Assembly: GCF_021545845.1 (NCBI RefSeq)
Contig: NZ_CP088923.1
Coordinates: 558,001 to 622,000, forward strand
Origin: Rhodanobacter thiooxydans
GTDB lineage: Bacteria > Pseudomonadota > Gammaproteobacteria > Xanthomonadales > Rhodanobacteraceae
DNA length: 64,000 bases
Reading direction: 5' to 3'
Shown: piece after piece, positions 54,440-64,000 of the stretch
Position numbering within the stretch: the stretch's first letter is position 1
Layout of the letters: the number at the start of each line of letters is the position of its first letter
Translations under genes and position numbers: made by a program
The notes under the pieces: model-generated
The model's input: only the letters and a program-made list of their open reading frames with translations
What the model was told of the DNA's origin: nothing
Databases searched by the model: none

Positions 54440-55696
54440 TCAATCGCCGATCAGGGCAGCCAATTGATCGCGCGCCGTGCGCGGCAGCTTGAGTTCGGTG
54501 GCGATGGCCGGCCAATGAGCCACGGCGTCGCGCACTTCGGCCTCGATGGCTTTCGCCTGCGTTCCGTCGAGCCGGTAGAAGGTGTGGGTGGCTCGCAGGT
54601 TGGCCAGCCGCGGGCTGGGATCGTGCGCATCGATCGCCAGTGCATGTTCGCGCTTGTCCGGGTTCGGATTGATGTCGAAAGCGGGTGCCAGCCGCCATCC
54701 GTCGGGTGTGCGCAGGAAACCGTGGTTGCGCAGGTGATCGTCGCGGTTGCCGATCAGGATGGAGAACGCGATGCGCCGGTAGAGCTGGGCAAGGTCGTCG
54801 CCAATGCCGCCCGGGTCGCCGTGGCGCTGGATGGCCTGTGCGATATCCAGATAGCTGCCGCCCTCGCCGTCATTGCGGCCGGTGAGGGTCATGGTCGAGG
54901 CATACAGGCGACGCGAATCGCCCTGACGGTCGAAGCGCCGCACGGTAAAACTTCGATAGCCACGGCCAAAGCGCAACAGCCGGGCGTCAGGGACGATCAG
55001 GCCGGCAGCCCTGGCGAGCCGCCAGGCCAGGTATTCCCAGGCGCCGACGTCCCGACGATCGTCATGGGCAGGAAACTTGGCCAACCACAGCGCTCCGTGC
55101 TCGTCGGCAAACGTAGCCTTCGGACGCGCCCCGCCCATGCTGGTGCCGGGGGCCATCAGTTGCGCCAGCCAGCGCGCGTACTCGGGGCGCTCCTCGGCAT
55201 CCTCGTGGCCCAGTTCGCGGGCAATCGCTTCCAGCTCACGCAAACGCGTCGCCGGCGGAGCGCTGCGCTCGCGCTCATCGACCCAGGCGTGTGGCGGCTC
55301 GGTTCGGCGAAGACGCAAGGCGCCCATGCGCGTGCAGTCGTCCACCCCGGTCAGGAAATCCCATTCGGAGAGACGCCGCAGGCGCCGCTTCGCTTCGCGC
55401 GCTTCCAGCGCCTCGCGCCGCTCCATCAGCATGCGGCCCCAGCGATCCGGCGAAATGTCGCGGAAGATGCCGAACAAGGCCTGCTCGCGCGCAGGCCACG
55501 ACGGCCCTGCGACCAGAGGCAGGTCGGGCGCGATGGCCACGCTCCGGCGTTGTTCGAGGTAGTCGCGGTGATAAGCGAAGCCGATCGCCTCGCCGGCACC
55601 GTGCCGCTCGCAGCGCAAGCTGCCGATGGCCATGGTTGGTCCGAGCGTGGCGTCGTCCAGCACCACGTCCAGCACGGTTTCGGAACGCGCGCTCAC
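54440..55696 (-). CDS. hipA: HipA-type serine/threonine kinase toxin
   Basis: 418 aa. The glycine-rich loop TSMGGARPK (185-193), the catalytic segment NRDDHLRNHGF (317-327) and the metal-binding DIN (341-343) are the HipA kinase motifs. E. coli HipA phosphorylates glutamyl-tRNA synthetase and triggers dormancy; the target here is unknown. Its start overlaps the antitoxin stop by 4 bp. The operon lies between the truncated cas4-cas1 gene and a Csb2-like fragment. It looks intact. Confidence 0.9.
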   Translation of the reverse strand: MSARSETVLDVVLDDATLGPTMAIGSLRCERHGAGEAIGFAYHRDYLEQRRSVAIAPDLPLVAGPSWPAREQALFGIFRDISPDRWGRMLMERREALEAREAKRRLRRLSEWDFLTGVDDCTRMGALRLRRTEPPHAWVDERERSAPPATRLRELEAIARELGHEDAEERPEYARWLAQLMAPGTSMGGARPKATFADEHGALWLAKFPAHDDRRDVGAWEYLAWRLARAAGLIVPDARLLRFGRGYRSFTVRRFDRQGDSRRLYASTMTLTGRNDGEGGSYLDIAQAIQRHGDPGGIGDDLAQLYRRIAFSILIGNRDDHLRNHGFLRTPDGWRLAPAFDINPNPDKREHALAIDAHDPSPRLANLRATHTFYRLDGTQAKAIEAEVRDAVAHWPAIATELKLPRTARDQLAALIGD

Positions 55697-56007
55697 GGCT
55701 TGCGCCTGCCGCGCGGCGCGCCCACCTGGCGAATGTCCTGCAGGCGGCGGCCGAGTTCGTCCTCCTTGGCCAGGAGGTCGATGTCGTGATCCAGCCCCAG
55801 CACCTCCATCGTGCGCAGCAAGGTGGCCAGACTGCTCGAACCTTCGCCTTGCTCCAGTTTGCGCAAGGTGGGCAACGACACATCGGCCCGCGCCGCCAGC
55901 GCCGCCTGCGTCATGCGCCGCCGCAGGCGTGCTGCACGCAAGCGGGCGCCGAGTGCTGCGAGGCGCTCGGTGGCGGCGGGGAAGATGGGCGGGGCACGCT
56001 TTGGCAT
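55693..56007 (-). CDS. hipB: HipB-type HTH antitoxin
   Basis: 104 aa XRE-family helix-turn-helix protein (MTQAALAARADVSLPTLRKLE, about residues 32-52). It binds HipA and represses the operon. ATG 56007 was chosen; a 12-residue longer start overlaps the operator dyad. It is followed without a gap by hipA. Two nested palindromes directly upstream are its likely binding site. Confidence 0.88.
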   Translation of the reverse strand: MPKRAPPIFPAATERLAALGARLRAARLRRRMTQAALAARADVSLPTLRKLEQGEGSSSLATLLRTMEVLGLDHDIDLLAKEDELGRRLQDIRQVGAPRGRRKP

Positions 56008-56008
56008 G

Positions 56009-56053
56009 GAAAATAAAATATGCTTTTCATAAGCATAAAGCAATTTTATTTTC
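56009..56053. promoter_or_regulatory. Nested palindromic operator/promoter of hipBA
   Basis: An outer pair of 11-bp arms GAAAATAAAAT (56009-56019) / ATTTTATTTTC (56043-56053) encloses a 7-bp pair TATGCTT (56019-56025) / AAGCATA (56031-56037). The AT-richness is striking in this GC-rich window and fits a promoter overlapped by HipB sites. Confidence 0.7.
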
Positions 56054-56270
56054 TATATTGAGGCACAGATTTGAACATCCCCAAGCCGTAATGGCAGGCG
56101 AAGCCCAGTGCCAGCGGGCCGGTCAGTGGTTCGGCAAAAGTCAGTCTCCAGAAACTGCCCAGGCGATCCGGTTGGCTTAGTCCGCGTCGATTGCGGAAAC
56201 GCCGGAAGTGGATCGGCCAGCGCATGCGGCCCTTGCCGACGTCCACTTCGGCGCGGCTAGGCTAGTCTCA
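56046..56270 (-). pseudogene. C-terminal fragment of Csb2 (Cas5/Cas6 of type I-G)
   Basis: About 70 residues follow in one minus-strand frame, ending VPQYRK. The segment IHFRRFRNRRGLSQPDR, then FWRLTFAEPLTGPLALGFA and CHYGLGMF resembles the C-terminus of the GSU0054/Csb2 family: a basic strand, the phrase GPxALGxxxHxGLGxF and the glycine loop that binds crRNA. A stop precedes it in frame at about 56270. In intact I-G operons csb2 often precedes cas4-cas1, which is the relation seen here apart from the intervening hipBA. The assignment rests on remembered family pattern. Confidence 0.55.
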
Positions 56271-56358
56271 AATGTCGAGACTCACGCGCTGCACCCATTG
56301 GGCATGTGCTCCCCCTTGGCTGCCCACCGTTGGCAAGAAAGCATCAAGACGCGCTTTG
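56271..56358. other. Short gap at the end of the relic I-G region
   Basis: No gene or repeat recognised. It marks the junction between the relic cas DNA and the conserved chromosomal helicase gene. Confidence 0.4.
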
Positions 56359-59300
56359 CTACATCCCCCCGAACAACGCCTCCAGATCCTTCTCGTCAAA
56401 CCGCAGCCGCGTCGTGGCGCCGCCGCCTTCGAGCACGGCACGGGCCAGTTCGGCTTTGCGGCCTTGCATGGCCTGGATCTTTTCTTCCACCGTGCCTTTG
56501 CAGATCAGGCGGTAGACGAAGACCGGTTTCTCCTGGCCGATGCGGTGGGCGCGGTCGGTGGCTTGCGCTTCCACGGCGGGGTTCCACCAGGGGTCGTAGT
56601 GGATCACGGTGTCGGCGGCGGTGAGGTTGAGGCCGACGCCGCCGGCTTTCAGGCTGATCAGGAACAGCGGCACGCCGCCTTGCTGGAAGCGCTTGACCAT
56701 GGCGGTGCGTTCGCGCGCCGGGGTCTGGCCGGTGAGGGTGTGGTGGGCGATGCCGCGCTGGTGCAGTGCTGTTTCGATCAGGCCCAGCATTTCGGTGAAC
56801 TGCGAGAACAGCAGCACGCGGCGGCCGTCGGCGAGCAGGCCGTCGAGCAGTTCCAGCAGGGCGTCGAGCTTGGCGCTGGCCTTCACCTTCTTCGCGCTGG
56901 CGAGCTTGACCAGGCGCGGGTCGCAGCAAGCCTGGCGCAGCTTGAGCAGGGCGTCGAGCACGATGATGCCGCTCTGCGCGAGGCCGCGTTCGGCCACTGC
57001 CTGGCGCACGCGTTCGTGCTGGGCCAGGCGCAGGGTTTCGTACAGGGCACGCTGGTCGTCTTCCAGTTCCAGCGTGCGCACGATCTCGGTCTTGGGCGGC
57101 AGGTCGGTGAGCACGTCGTCCTTGCGCCGGCGCAGCAGCAGCGGGCCGATGCGCCGGTTGAGCCGCTGCTGGCGCTCGCGGTCGCCGTGCTTCTCGATCG
57201 GCGTGCGGTAGTGGCGCGCGAACTGGCGCTGGCTGCCGAGCAGGCCCGGTTCCACCGCGTCGAACTGCGCCCACAGTTCGCCGAGGTGGTTTTCCAGCGG
57301 CGTGCCGGTCATGGCGAGGCGGCGCGTGGCGGGGATCTCGCGCACGACCTGTGCGGCCTGGCTGGCGGCGTTCTTGATCGCCTGCGCCTCGTCCAGTACC
57401 AGCAGGGAGAATTTCGCCTCGATGAGCTTGTCGCGGTCGCGCGGCAGCAGCGGGTAGGTGGTGATGACCAGGTCGTGCGCGGCGATCTCGTCGTAGCGGT
57501 CGGCGCGGTCGGCGCCGTGGATCACCAGCACCTTCAGCGCCGGGGCGAAGCGCGCCGCCTCGGCCTGCCAGTTGCCGACCAGGCTGGTCGGTGCCACCAC
57601 CAGTGCCGGCGCATCCAGCCGGCCGCGCTGCTTTTCGCCGAGGAGGTGCGCCAGTACCTGCACCGTCTTGCCCAGCCCCATGTCGTCGGCGAGGATGCCG
57701 CCCAGGCCCGCCGCGCCGAGAAAGTCCAGCCAGGCCAGGCCTTCGCGCTGGTACGGGCGCAGGGTGGCCTTGAAGCCCTTCGGCGCCCTGGCGCTGCGCG
57801 TGGCAAGGTCGAGCAGGGCGAGCTGCGCGCGCAACGCGTCGCCGCCGCGCCAATGCAGCTGGGTATCGTCGGCCAGTGCCTGCAGCGCACGGGCCTGGCT
57901 GCGGTGCAGGCGCAGTGCCTCGCCGCCTTCGAGCCATTCCAGTAGCGGTTCGATCAGCGCGCGCAGGCGCGCCAGCGGAATCTCGACGCTGCGATTCTCA
58001 TCCACCATCACGCGCCAGGCGGCGCGCTTGTTTTCGCGCGCAGGGGCGATGCGCGGAAAGGCCGGGTCGGCCAGCACGCGGCGCAGGATCGGCAGCAGGT
58101 CGACGCGCTGGCCCCCGACGTCGATGCCGAGCGAGACGTCGAACCAGGCATTGCCGCTGGGCTGGATGTCGGCGTGCCAGGCATCGATGTCGACCAGCTC
58201 GTCGTGCGGGAAGCCGGGTTCGTACTCGATGCGGAAGCCGGCGGCAGCGAGCTGGTCGATGGCGTCGCGCCAATCGCGCGGCGCCAGCGGCGGCTTGCGC
58301 GGATGCGGGTGCAGCAGCACGTCGTTGGCGGCGAAGTCGTGGCCGTGGGTGATGTACTCGTACAGGGCCGGACCGCAGCGCATCGCGCCGAGCTGTTCCA
58401 GCCGCTGGGCTGCCTGCTGCTCGGCCGGCAGGTCGCGGTGGATCTCGCGCAGGCGGCCGTCGTGCAGGCTTCGTTCGACCGCATGCTTGCGGGTGGCTGG
58501 CGGCAGGCGTACGCCGGCATAGTCGAATTCGACATGCGCGACGCCGATGTCGTGGGATTTTCCTGCCCATTGGCGCAGGGTGACGGTGCGTAGGCGCAGC
58601 ACCGGCTGCGGGCGCTCACGCACCACTTCGGCCGGGCCGCGGTCGATCGGCTCGGGCAGCGCCGGGCCGCCGCGCTGCAGGCGCTGGCGCAGCGCAGCGA
58701 CTTGCGGAGGTTGCAGCACGGGTGCGTGCGGCAGGCGATCGAGCAGGTGCGGGTCACCGTCGACGCGGCCGTAGCGCCCCTGCGCGGGCTGCACGTACCA
58801 CAGGCCGGCACCGCGCAGCAGCACGGCATCCTCGGCGTCCACCCGGGCGCGCAGCCGCTGGCTGCCGTCGACGGCCTCCTGCCAGTACAGCTGCAGGGGC
58901 CGCGCCTCGGCGCGTTGCAGCGGTGTCGAGCCGCGCTCGAACCAGACCGGGAAGTGCGCCAGCAGGCATTCCAGCGCCTGTTCTTCATGGACGGCACGGA
59001 TCGGCGCCCAGCGCTGGCTGCCGACGATCACGTACTGGTGCGGTACCAGGGTGGCCAGGGCGGTGGCGGCTTCGATCGACCAGCCGCCGGCTGGCGTGGG
59101 CACCGCCCCTTGGCGCGGATCCAATTGCAGCGGCCGCGGATCGACCAGTTCGCTGCGGTTGCGTTGCTTCGATGGGCGCAGCCACGCCGGCCAGGCCAGC
59201 AGGTCCGCGACCGGCGATCCACCGCCGGCGCGCAGCAGCACGCCGAAGCGGCGGTCCGGCTCGGCCTCGTGGCTGGGTGCGGGTGGCTGCAGCGTGCGCA

Positions 59301-59712
59301 ACCAGTCCTCCCACGAGGCCAGCCCCGATGTGCTGCTGTCGGCGGTATCCGCTTTGGCGCGCTGCGGCTGCAGCCGGGCCGGTGCGGTCGGCGCTGCTGT
59401 CCGCACGACGTCGCCGGTTGCCACCAGCAGCATGGCGGCGGCGTGCTTGCAATCCACGCCGACCGGGCAGCTGCAGTCGCAGTCCAGGGTCAGCCATTCG
59501 CCGTGGTCGTGCACGTCCACCTGGCAGTCGTATTGCTCGCCGTGGCTGCCCTCGACCTGCGCGCTGAGCATGTGCACGCCATTCTCGATGCGGCTGCGCA
59601 GTGTCGACACGCTGCCGTCGGCGGCATAGACACGGGCGCGTGCCAGCGTGCGGTCGTCGAAGTTCGAGCGCCATTCGGCGTCTTGCAGCAGGCGGGTGAG
59701 TTCGTTGCGCAT
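56359..59712 (-). CDS. SWIM zinc-finger SNF2-family helicase
   Basis: 1117 aa. A SWIM finger [13 protein letters not shown] (Cys78, Cys80, Cys88, His90) precedes a long middle region and a C-terminal Swi2/Snf2 ATPase: [11 protein letters not shown] (motif I), [11 protein letters not shown] (motif II), [13 protein letters not shown] (motif III) and the second RecA lobe with [25 protein letters not shown]. It is a DNA translocase remodelling protein-DNA complexes, as HepA-like proteins do. The start at ATG 59712 is supported by the first conserved helix; a longer open frame is probably artefact. Confidence 0.9.
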   Translation of the reverse strand: MRNELTRLLQDAEWRSNFDDRTLARARVYAADGSVSTLRSRIENGVHMLSAQVEGSHGEQYDCQVDVHDHGEWLTLDCDCSCPVGVDCKHAAAMLLVATGDVVRTAAPTAPARLQPQRAKADTADSSTSGLASWEDWLRTLQPPAPSHEAEPDRRFGVLLRAGGGSPVADLLAWPAWLRPSKQRNRSELVDPRPLQLDPRQGAVPTPAGGWSIEAATALATLVPHQYVIVGSQRWAPIRAVHEEQALECLLAHFPVWFERGSTPLQRAEARPLQLYWQEAVDGSQRLRARVDAEDAVLLRGAGLWYVQPAQGRYGRVDGDPHLLDRLPHAPVLQPPQVAALRQRLQRGGPALPEPIDRGPAEVVRERPQPVLRLRTVTLRQWAGKSHDIGVAHVEFDYAGVRLPPATRKHAVERSLHDGRLREIHRDLPAEQQAAQRLEQLGAMRCGPALYEYITHGHDFAANDVLLHPHPRKPPLAPRDWRDAIDQLAAAGFRIEYEPGFPHDELVDIDAWHADIQPSGNAWFDVSLGIDVGGQRVDLLPILRRVLADPAFPRIAPARENKRAAWRVMVDENRSVEIPLARLRALIEPLLEWLEGGEALRLHRSQARALQALADDTQLHWRGGDALRAQLALLDLATRSARAPKGFKATLRPYQREGLAWLDFLGAAGLGGILADDMGLGKTVQVLAHLLGEKQRGRLDAPALVVAPTSLVGNWQAEAARFAPALKVLVIHGADRADRYDEIAAHDLVITTYPLLPRDRDKLIEAKFSLLVLDEAQAIKNAASQAAQVVREIPATRRLAMTGTPLENHLGELWAQFDAVEPGLLGSQRQFARHYRTPIEKHGDRERQQRLNRRIGPLLLRRRKDDVLTDLPPKTEIVRTLELEDDQRALYETLRLAQHERVRQAVAERGLAQSGIIVLDALLKLRQACCDPRLVKLASAKKVKASAKLDALLELLDGLLADGRRVLLFSQFTEMLGLIETALHQRGIAHHTLTGQTPARERTAMVKRFQQGGVPLFLISLKAGGVGLNLTAADTVIHYDPWWNPAVEAQATDRAHRIGQEKPVFVYRLICKGTVEEKIQAMQGRKAELARAVLEGGGATTRLRFDEKDLEALFGGM

Positions 59713-59725
59713 GGATCGGAGGTGA

Positions 59726-62080
<2,355 letters not shown>

Positions 62081-62103
62081 GGCGCTGAGCGTTGACTGTG
62101 TGA

Positions 62104-62133
62104 CGGGGCGCCGTGCGGCGCCCCGTTTTTTTT
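62104..62133 (+). terminator. Intrinsic terminator after icd
   Basis: Nine-bp stem CGGGGCGCC / GGCGCCCCG with a GTGC loop, followed by eight T residues (62126-62133). Confidence 0.92.
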
Positions 62134-62204
62134 CCGCCGCCAGCCACCTGCCGCTCAGCCTCACCTTGCGACAATGGCCGCCTTCAAAACCGGAGTCTGC
62201 CGTG

Positions 62205-63242
62205 ATGCGCCTGCTGCCCCTGGCTTTCCTGCTCGTGTCGGGCGTGCTGGCGCCGGCGTGCGTGCCCGCGGCACCTGCGCAGGTGCCGGCGACGGCCGGC
62301 ACCGCCGCGCGGCCGTCGCCGCAGGACGTGGCCGATCTGCCGGTAGTGGTGGTCAGCGGCGTGGTGCCCGGGCCGGGCTTGTGGAAGGTGAGCAAGGGCG
62401 GCCACGTGATGTGGGTGCTCGGCACGCTGTCGCCGCTGCCGCGCGCGATGCAGTGGCAGTCGCGCGAGGTGGAAGAGGCGGTCGCCGCCTCGCAGCAGGT
62501 GCTGCTGGAGCCCTCGGTACAGTTGAAGGCCGACGTCGGTTTCGTCGGCAAGCTGTTCCTGTTGCCCTCGGCCTACGGTGCGCGCAAGAACGACGATGGC
62601 GCCACCCTGCAGCAGGTGCTGCCGCCGCCGGTATACGCGCGCTGGCAGGTGCTGAAGCAGAAGTACCTGGGCGACGATCGTGGCGTCGAGCGCTGGCGGC
62701 CCTTGTTCGCGTCGCAGGAGCTGTACAGGAAGGCGCTGAAGGCGAACGGACTGAGCCGCTCCGGCGGCGTGCGGGCGAACATCGACGCCCTGGCCAAGCG
62801 CCATGGCGTGCCGGAACTGGCGACCGACTACCACGTGCTGATCGAGCATCCGCGCGCGGCGATCAAGGCGTTCAGGCAGGCGGCGCCGCGCGACGTGACC
62901 TGCTTCATCCGTACCCTGGACAGCATCGAGCACGACCTGCCGGCGATGACCGCGCGCGCGAACGCCTGGGCCACCGGCGACCTGCAGGCGCTGCGGGAAC
63001 TGCCCGACAGCGATCGCCGCGATGCCTGCGTGGCGGCGATCGCCGGCGCCGGCTTTGCGCAGGCGCTGGGCCTGGCCGACGTGCCGGCGCAGCAGCGCGC
63101 CACCTGGCAGGCCGCCGCGCGCAAGGCGCTGCACGACAACGCGCAGAGCTTCGCGCTGCTGCCGATGGACGAGCTGCTGAAGCCGGACGGCTATCTCGCT
63201 GCCTTGCAGGCCGAGGGCTACCAGGTCGACGCGCCGGAGTGA
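62205..63242 (+). CDS. TraB/GumN family protein (exported)
   Basis: 345 aa. A signal peptide or lipoprotein-like leader (LLPLAFLLVSGVLAPAC) precedes a TraB/GumN-type domain with HVMWVLGTLSPLP at its N-terminus, the family position of the GxxH/GT motif. Homologues are putative metalloprotease-like proteins, some linked to pheromone shut-down or gum operons. ATG 62205 was chosen. The gene is followed by an inverted repeat that can act as a terminator. Confidence 0.85.
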   Translation: MRLLPLAFLLVSGVLAPACVPAAPAQVPATAGTAARPSPQDVADLPVVVVSGVVPGPGLWKVSKGGHVMWVLGTLSPLPRAMQWQSREVEEAVAASQQVLLEPSVQLKADVGFVGKLFLLPSAYGARKNDDGATLQQVLPPPVYARWQVLKQKYLGDDRGVERWRPLFASQELYRKALKANGLSRSGGVRANIDALAKRHGVPELATDYHVLIEHPRAAIKAFRQAAPRDVTCFIRTLDSIEHDLPAMTARANAWATGDLQALRELPDSDRRDACVAAIAGAGFAQALGLADVPAQQRATWQAAARKALHDNAQSFALLPMDELLKPDGYLAALQAEGYQVDAPE

Positions 63243-63248
63243 GACCGT

Positions 63249-63316
63249 GTAGGAGCGCACCCTGTGCGCGATGCTTTCCGTCACGTGACGAAGAGCATCG
63301 CGCACAGGGTGCGCTC
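63249..63316. repeat. GTAG-headed REP-like inverted pair
   Basis: GTAG (63249-63252) heads an arm GAGCGCACCCTGTGCGCGAT (63253-63275) that is mirrored exactly at 63294-63316. The centre contains a perfect CGTCACGTGACG palindrome (63279-63290). The GTAG head and pairing resemble REP/BIME elements mobilised by RAYT transposases in Stenotrophomonas and relatives. It lies between the convergent traB and aldo/keto reductase genes. Confidence 0.8.
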
Positions 63317-63322
63317 AAACGC

Positions 63323-64000
63323 TCAGGCGCTGGCCAGATCCAGTTGTGCGATCTCGCTGTCGCTCAGCTGCAGGGAGGTGGCGCCGAGCAGTTCGTGCAG
63401 CTGCTCCACGCTGGTGGCGCTGACGATCGGCGCGGTGAGGCCGGGGCGCGCGATCAGCCAGGCCAGTGCGACCTGCACCGGGGTGGCGCCATGTGCGGTG
63501 GCCACCGCGTCCAGCGCGGCCAGTACCTGCAGGCCGTGCGGGTTCAGGAACCGCTTCACCGCGCCGCCGCGTGCGCTACTCTTGGCCAAGTCGGCGCTGC
63601 TGCGGTACTTGCCGCTGAGGAAGCCGCTGGCCAGCGCGTAGTAGCTGATCACGCCGATATTCTCGCGGCGCACCAGCGGTTCCAGTTCCTGCTCGTAGCC
63701 GGTGCGGCTGACCAGGTTGTACTCCGGCTGCAGACTTTCGTAGCGCGGCAGGCCGTGCCGTTTCGACATGGCCAGCGCGTCGGCGAAGCGCGCCGCGCCG
63801 AAGTTGGAGGCGCCGATCACGCGCACCTTGCCGGCCTCGATCAGCCGGGCGAACGCGCCCAGGGTTTCTTCCATCGGCACGCTGGCGTCATCTTCATGCG
63901 CCTGGTACAGGTCGATGCAGTCGACCTGCAGACGCTTGAGCGAGCCGTCCACCGCCTGCTGGATGTTGACCGGCGACAGGCCCGGCTGCTCGGCCCACTT
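63323..64000 (-). CDS. Aldo/keto reductase (partial, 5' end outside the window)
   Basis: About 225 codons are seen and the frame remains open to the window edge. The phrase LQVDCIDLYQAHEDD followed by FARLIEAGKVRVIGASNF and YESLQPEYNLVSR is the C-terminal half of the AKR TIM barrel, close to the YajO/Tas-like group of NADPH-dependent reductases. The N-terminal Asp/Tyr catalytic residues lie beyond the window. The substrate is unknown. Confidence 0.88.
   Translation of the reverse strand, partial: KWAEQPGLSPVNIQQAVDGSLKRLQVDCIDLYQAHEDDASVPMEETLGAFARLIEAGKVRVIGASNFGAARFADALAMSKRHGLPRYESLQPEYNLVSRTGYEQELEPLVRRENIGVISYYALASGFLSGKYRSSADLAKSSARGGAVKRFLNPHGLQVLAALDAVATAHGATPVQVALAWLIARPGLTAPIVSATSVEQLHELLGATSLQLSDSEIAQLDLASA

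Overview
The window is GC-rich chromosomal DNA from a gammaproteobacterium, most likely of the Rhodanobacteraceae/Xanthomonadaceae (Rhodanobacter- or Dyella-like). This is inferred from the gene set (an Oar-type TonB receptor next to a tryptophan-halogenase homologue and a LacI regulator, rsmG near parA-parB, monomeric NADP isocitrate dehydrogenase, an MdtABC-like efflux set) and from the dispersed G/C-rich palindromes between genes. No rRNA or tRNA gene was recognised. Coordinates and family calls come from reading the sequence only; no database search was run.

Layout. 1-9.1 kb: a glycan-uptake locus (LacI regulator, TonB receptor, flavin-dependent halogenase homologue, GH1 glucosidase, orphan sugar ABC ATPase) with a short Band 7-like protein and rsmG inside it. 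10.2-12.9 kb: parA, parB and a GT2 glycosyltransferase. 13-18 kb: an accessory cluster of zinc-ribbon and membrane proteins, including a multiply broken membrane-protein pseudogene. 18-29.2 kb: housekeeping and small regulatory genes (patatin, WYL regulator, DUF481 porin-like protein, gpmA, M20 amidohydrolase, zapE, acpH, cytochrome c) plus an EAL-domain relic. 29.7-38.2 kb: a three-gene RND efflux system with a hairpin-rich gap and a 125-bp tandem-repeat gap.

38.3-52.0 kb is a complete type I-F CRISPR-Cas system on the minus strand: cas1, cas2-3, cas8f, cas5f, cas7f, cas6f, a terminator, a dyad-rich leader and an array of 73 identical 28-bp repeats with 72 spacers. A FitAB/VapBC-type toxin-antitoxin pair sits antisense between cas2-3 and cas8f. 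The most leader-proximal (newest) spacer reads as the conserved membrane segment of ExbD, so it may target a host gene. Two spacers differ by a single base.

53.3-56.3 kb holds the remains of a second CRISPR-Cas system, which I assign to type I-G (formerly I-U): three 37-bp repeats, a cas4-cas1 fusion whose reading frame ends inside one of those repeats, a hipBA toxin-antitoxin operon, and then a C-terminal fragment resembling Csb2 (Cas5/6). Thus a living I-F locus lies next to a dead I-G locus, and each has a toxin-antitoxin module between its cas genes. 56.4-64.0 kb returns to ordinary genes: a SWIM/SNF2 helicase, icd, a TraB/GumN protein and a partial aldo/keto reductase.
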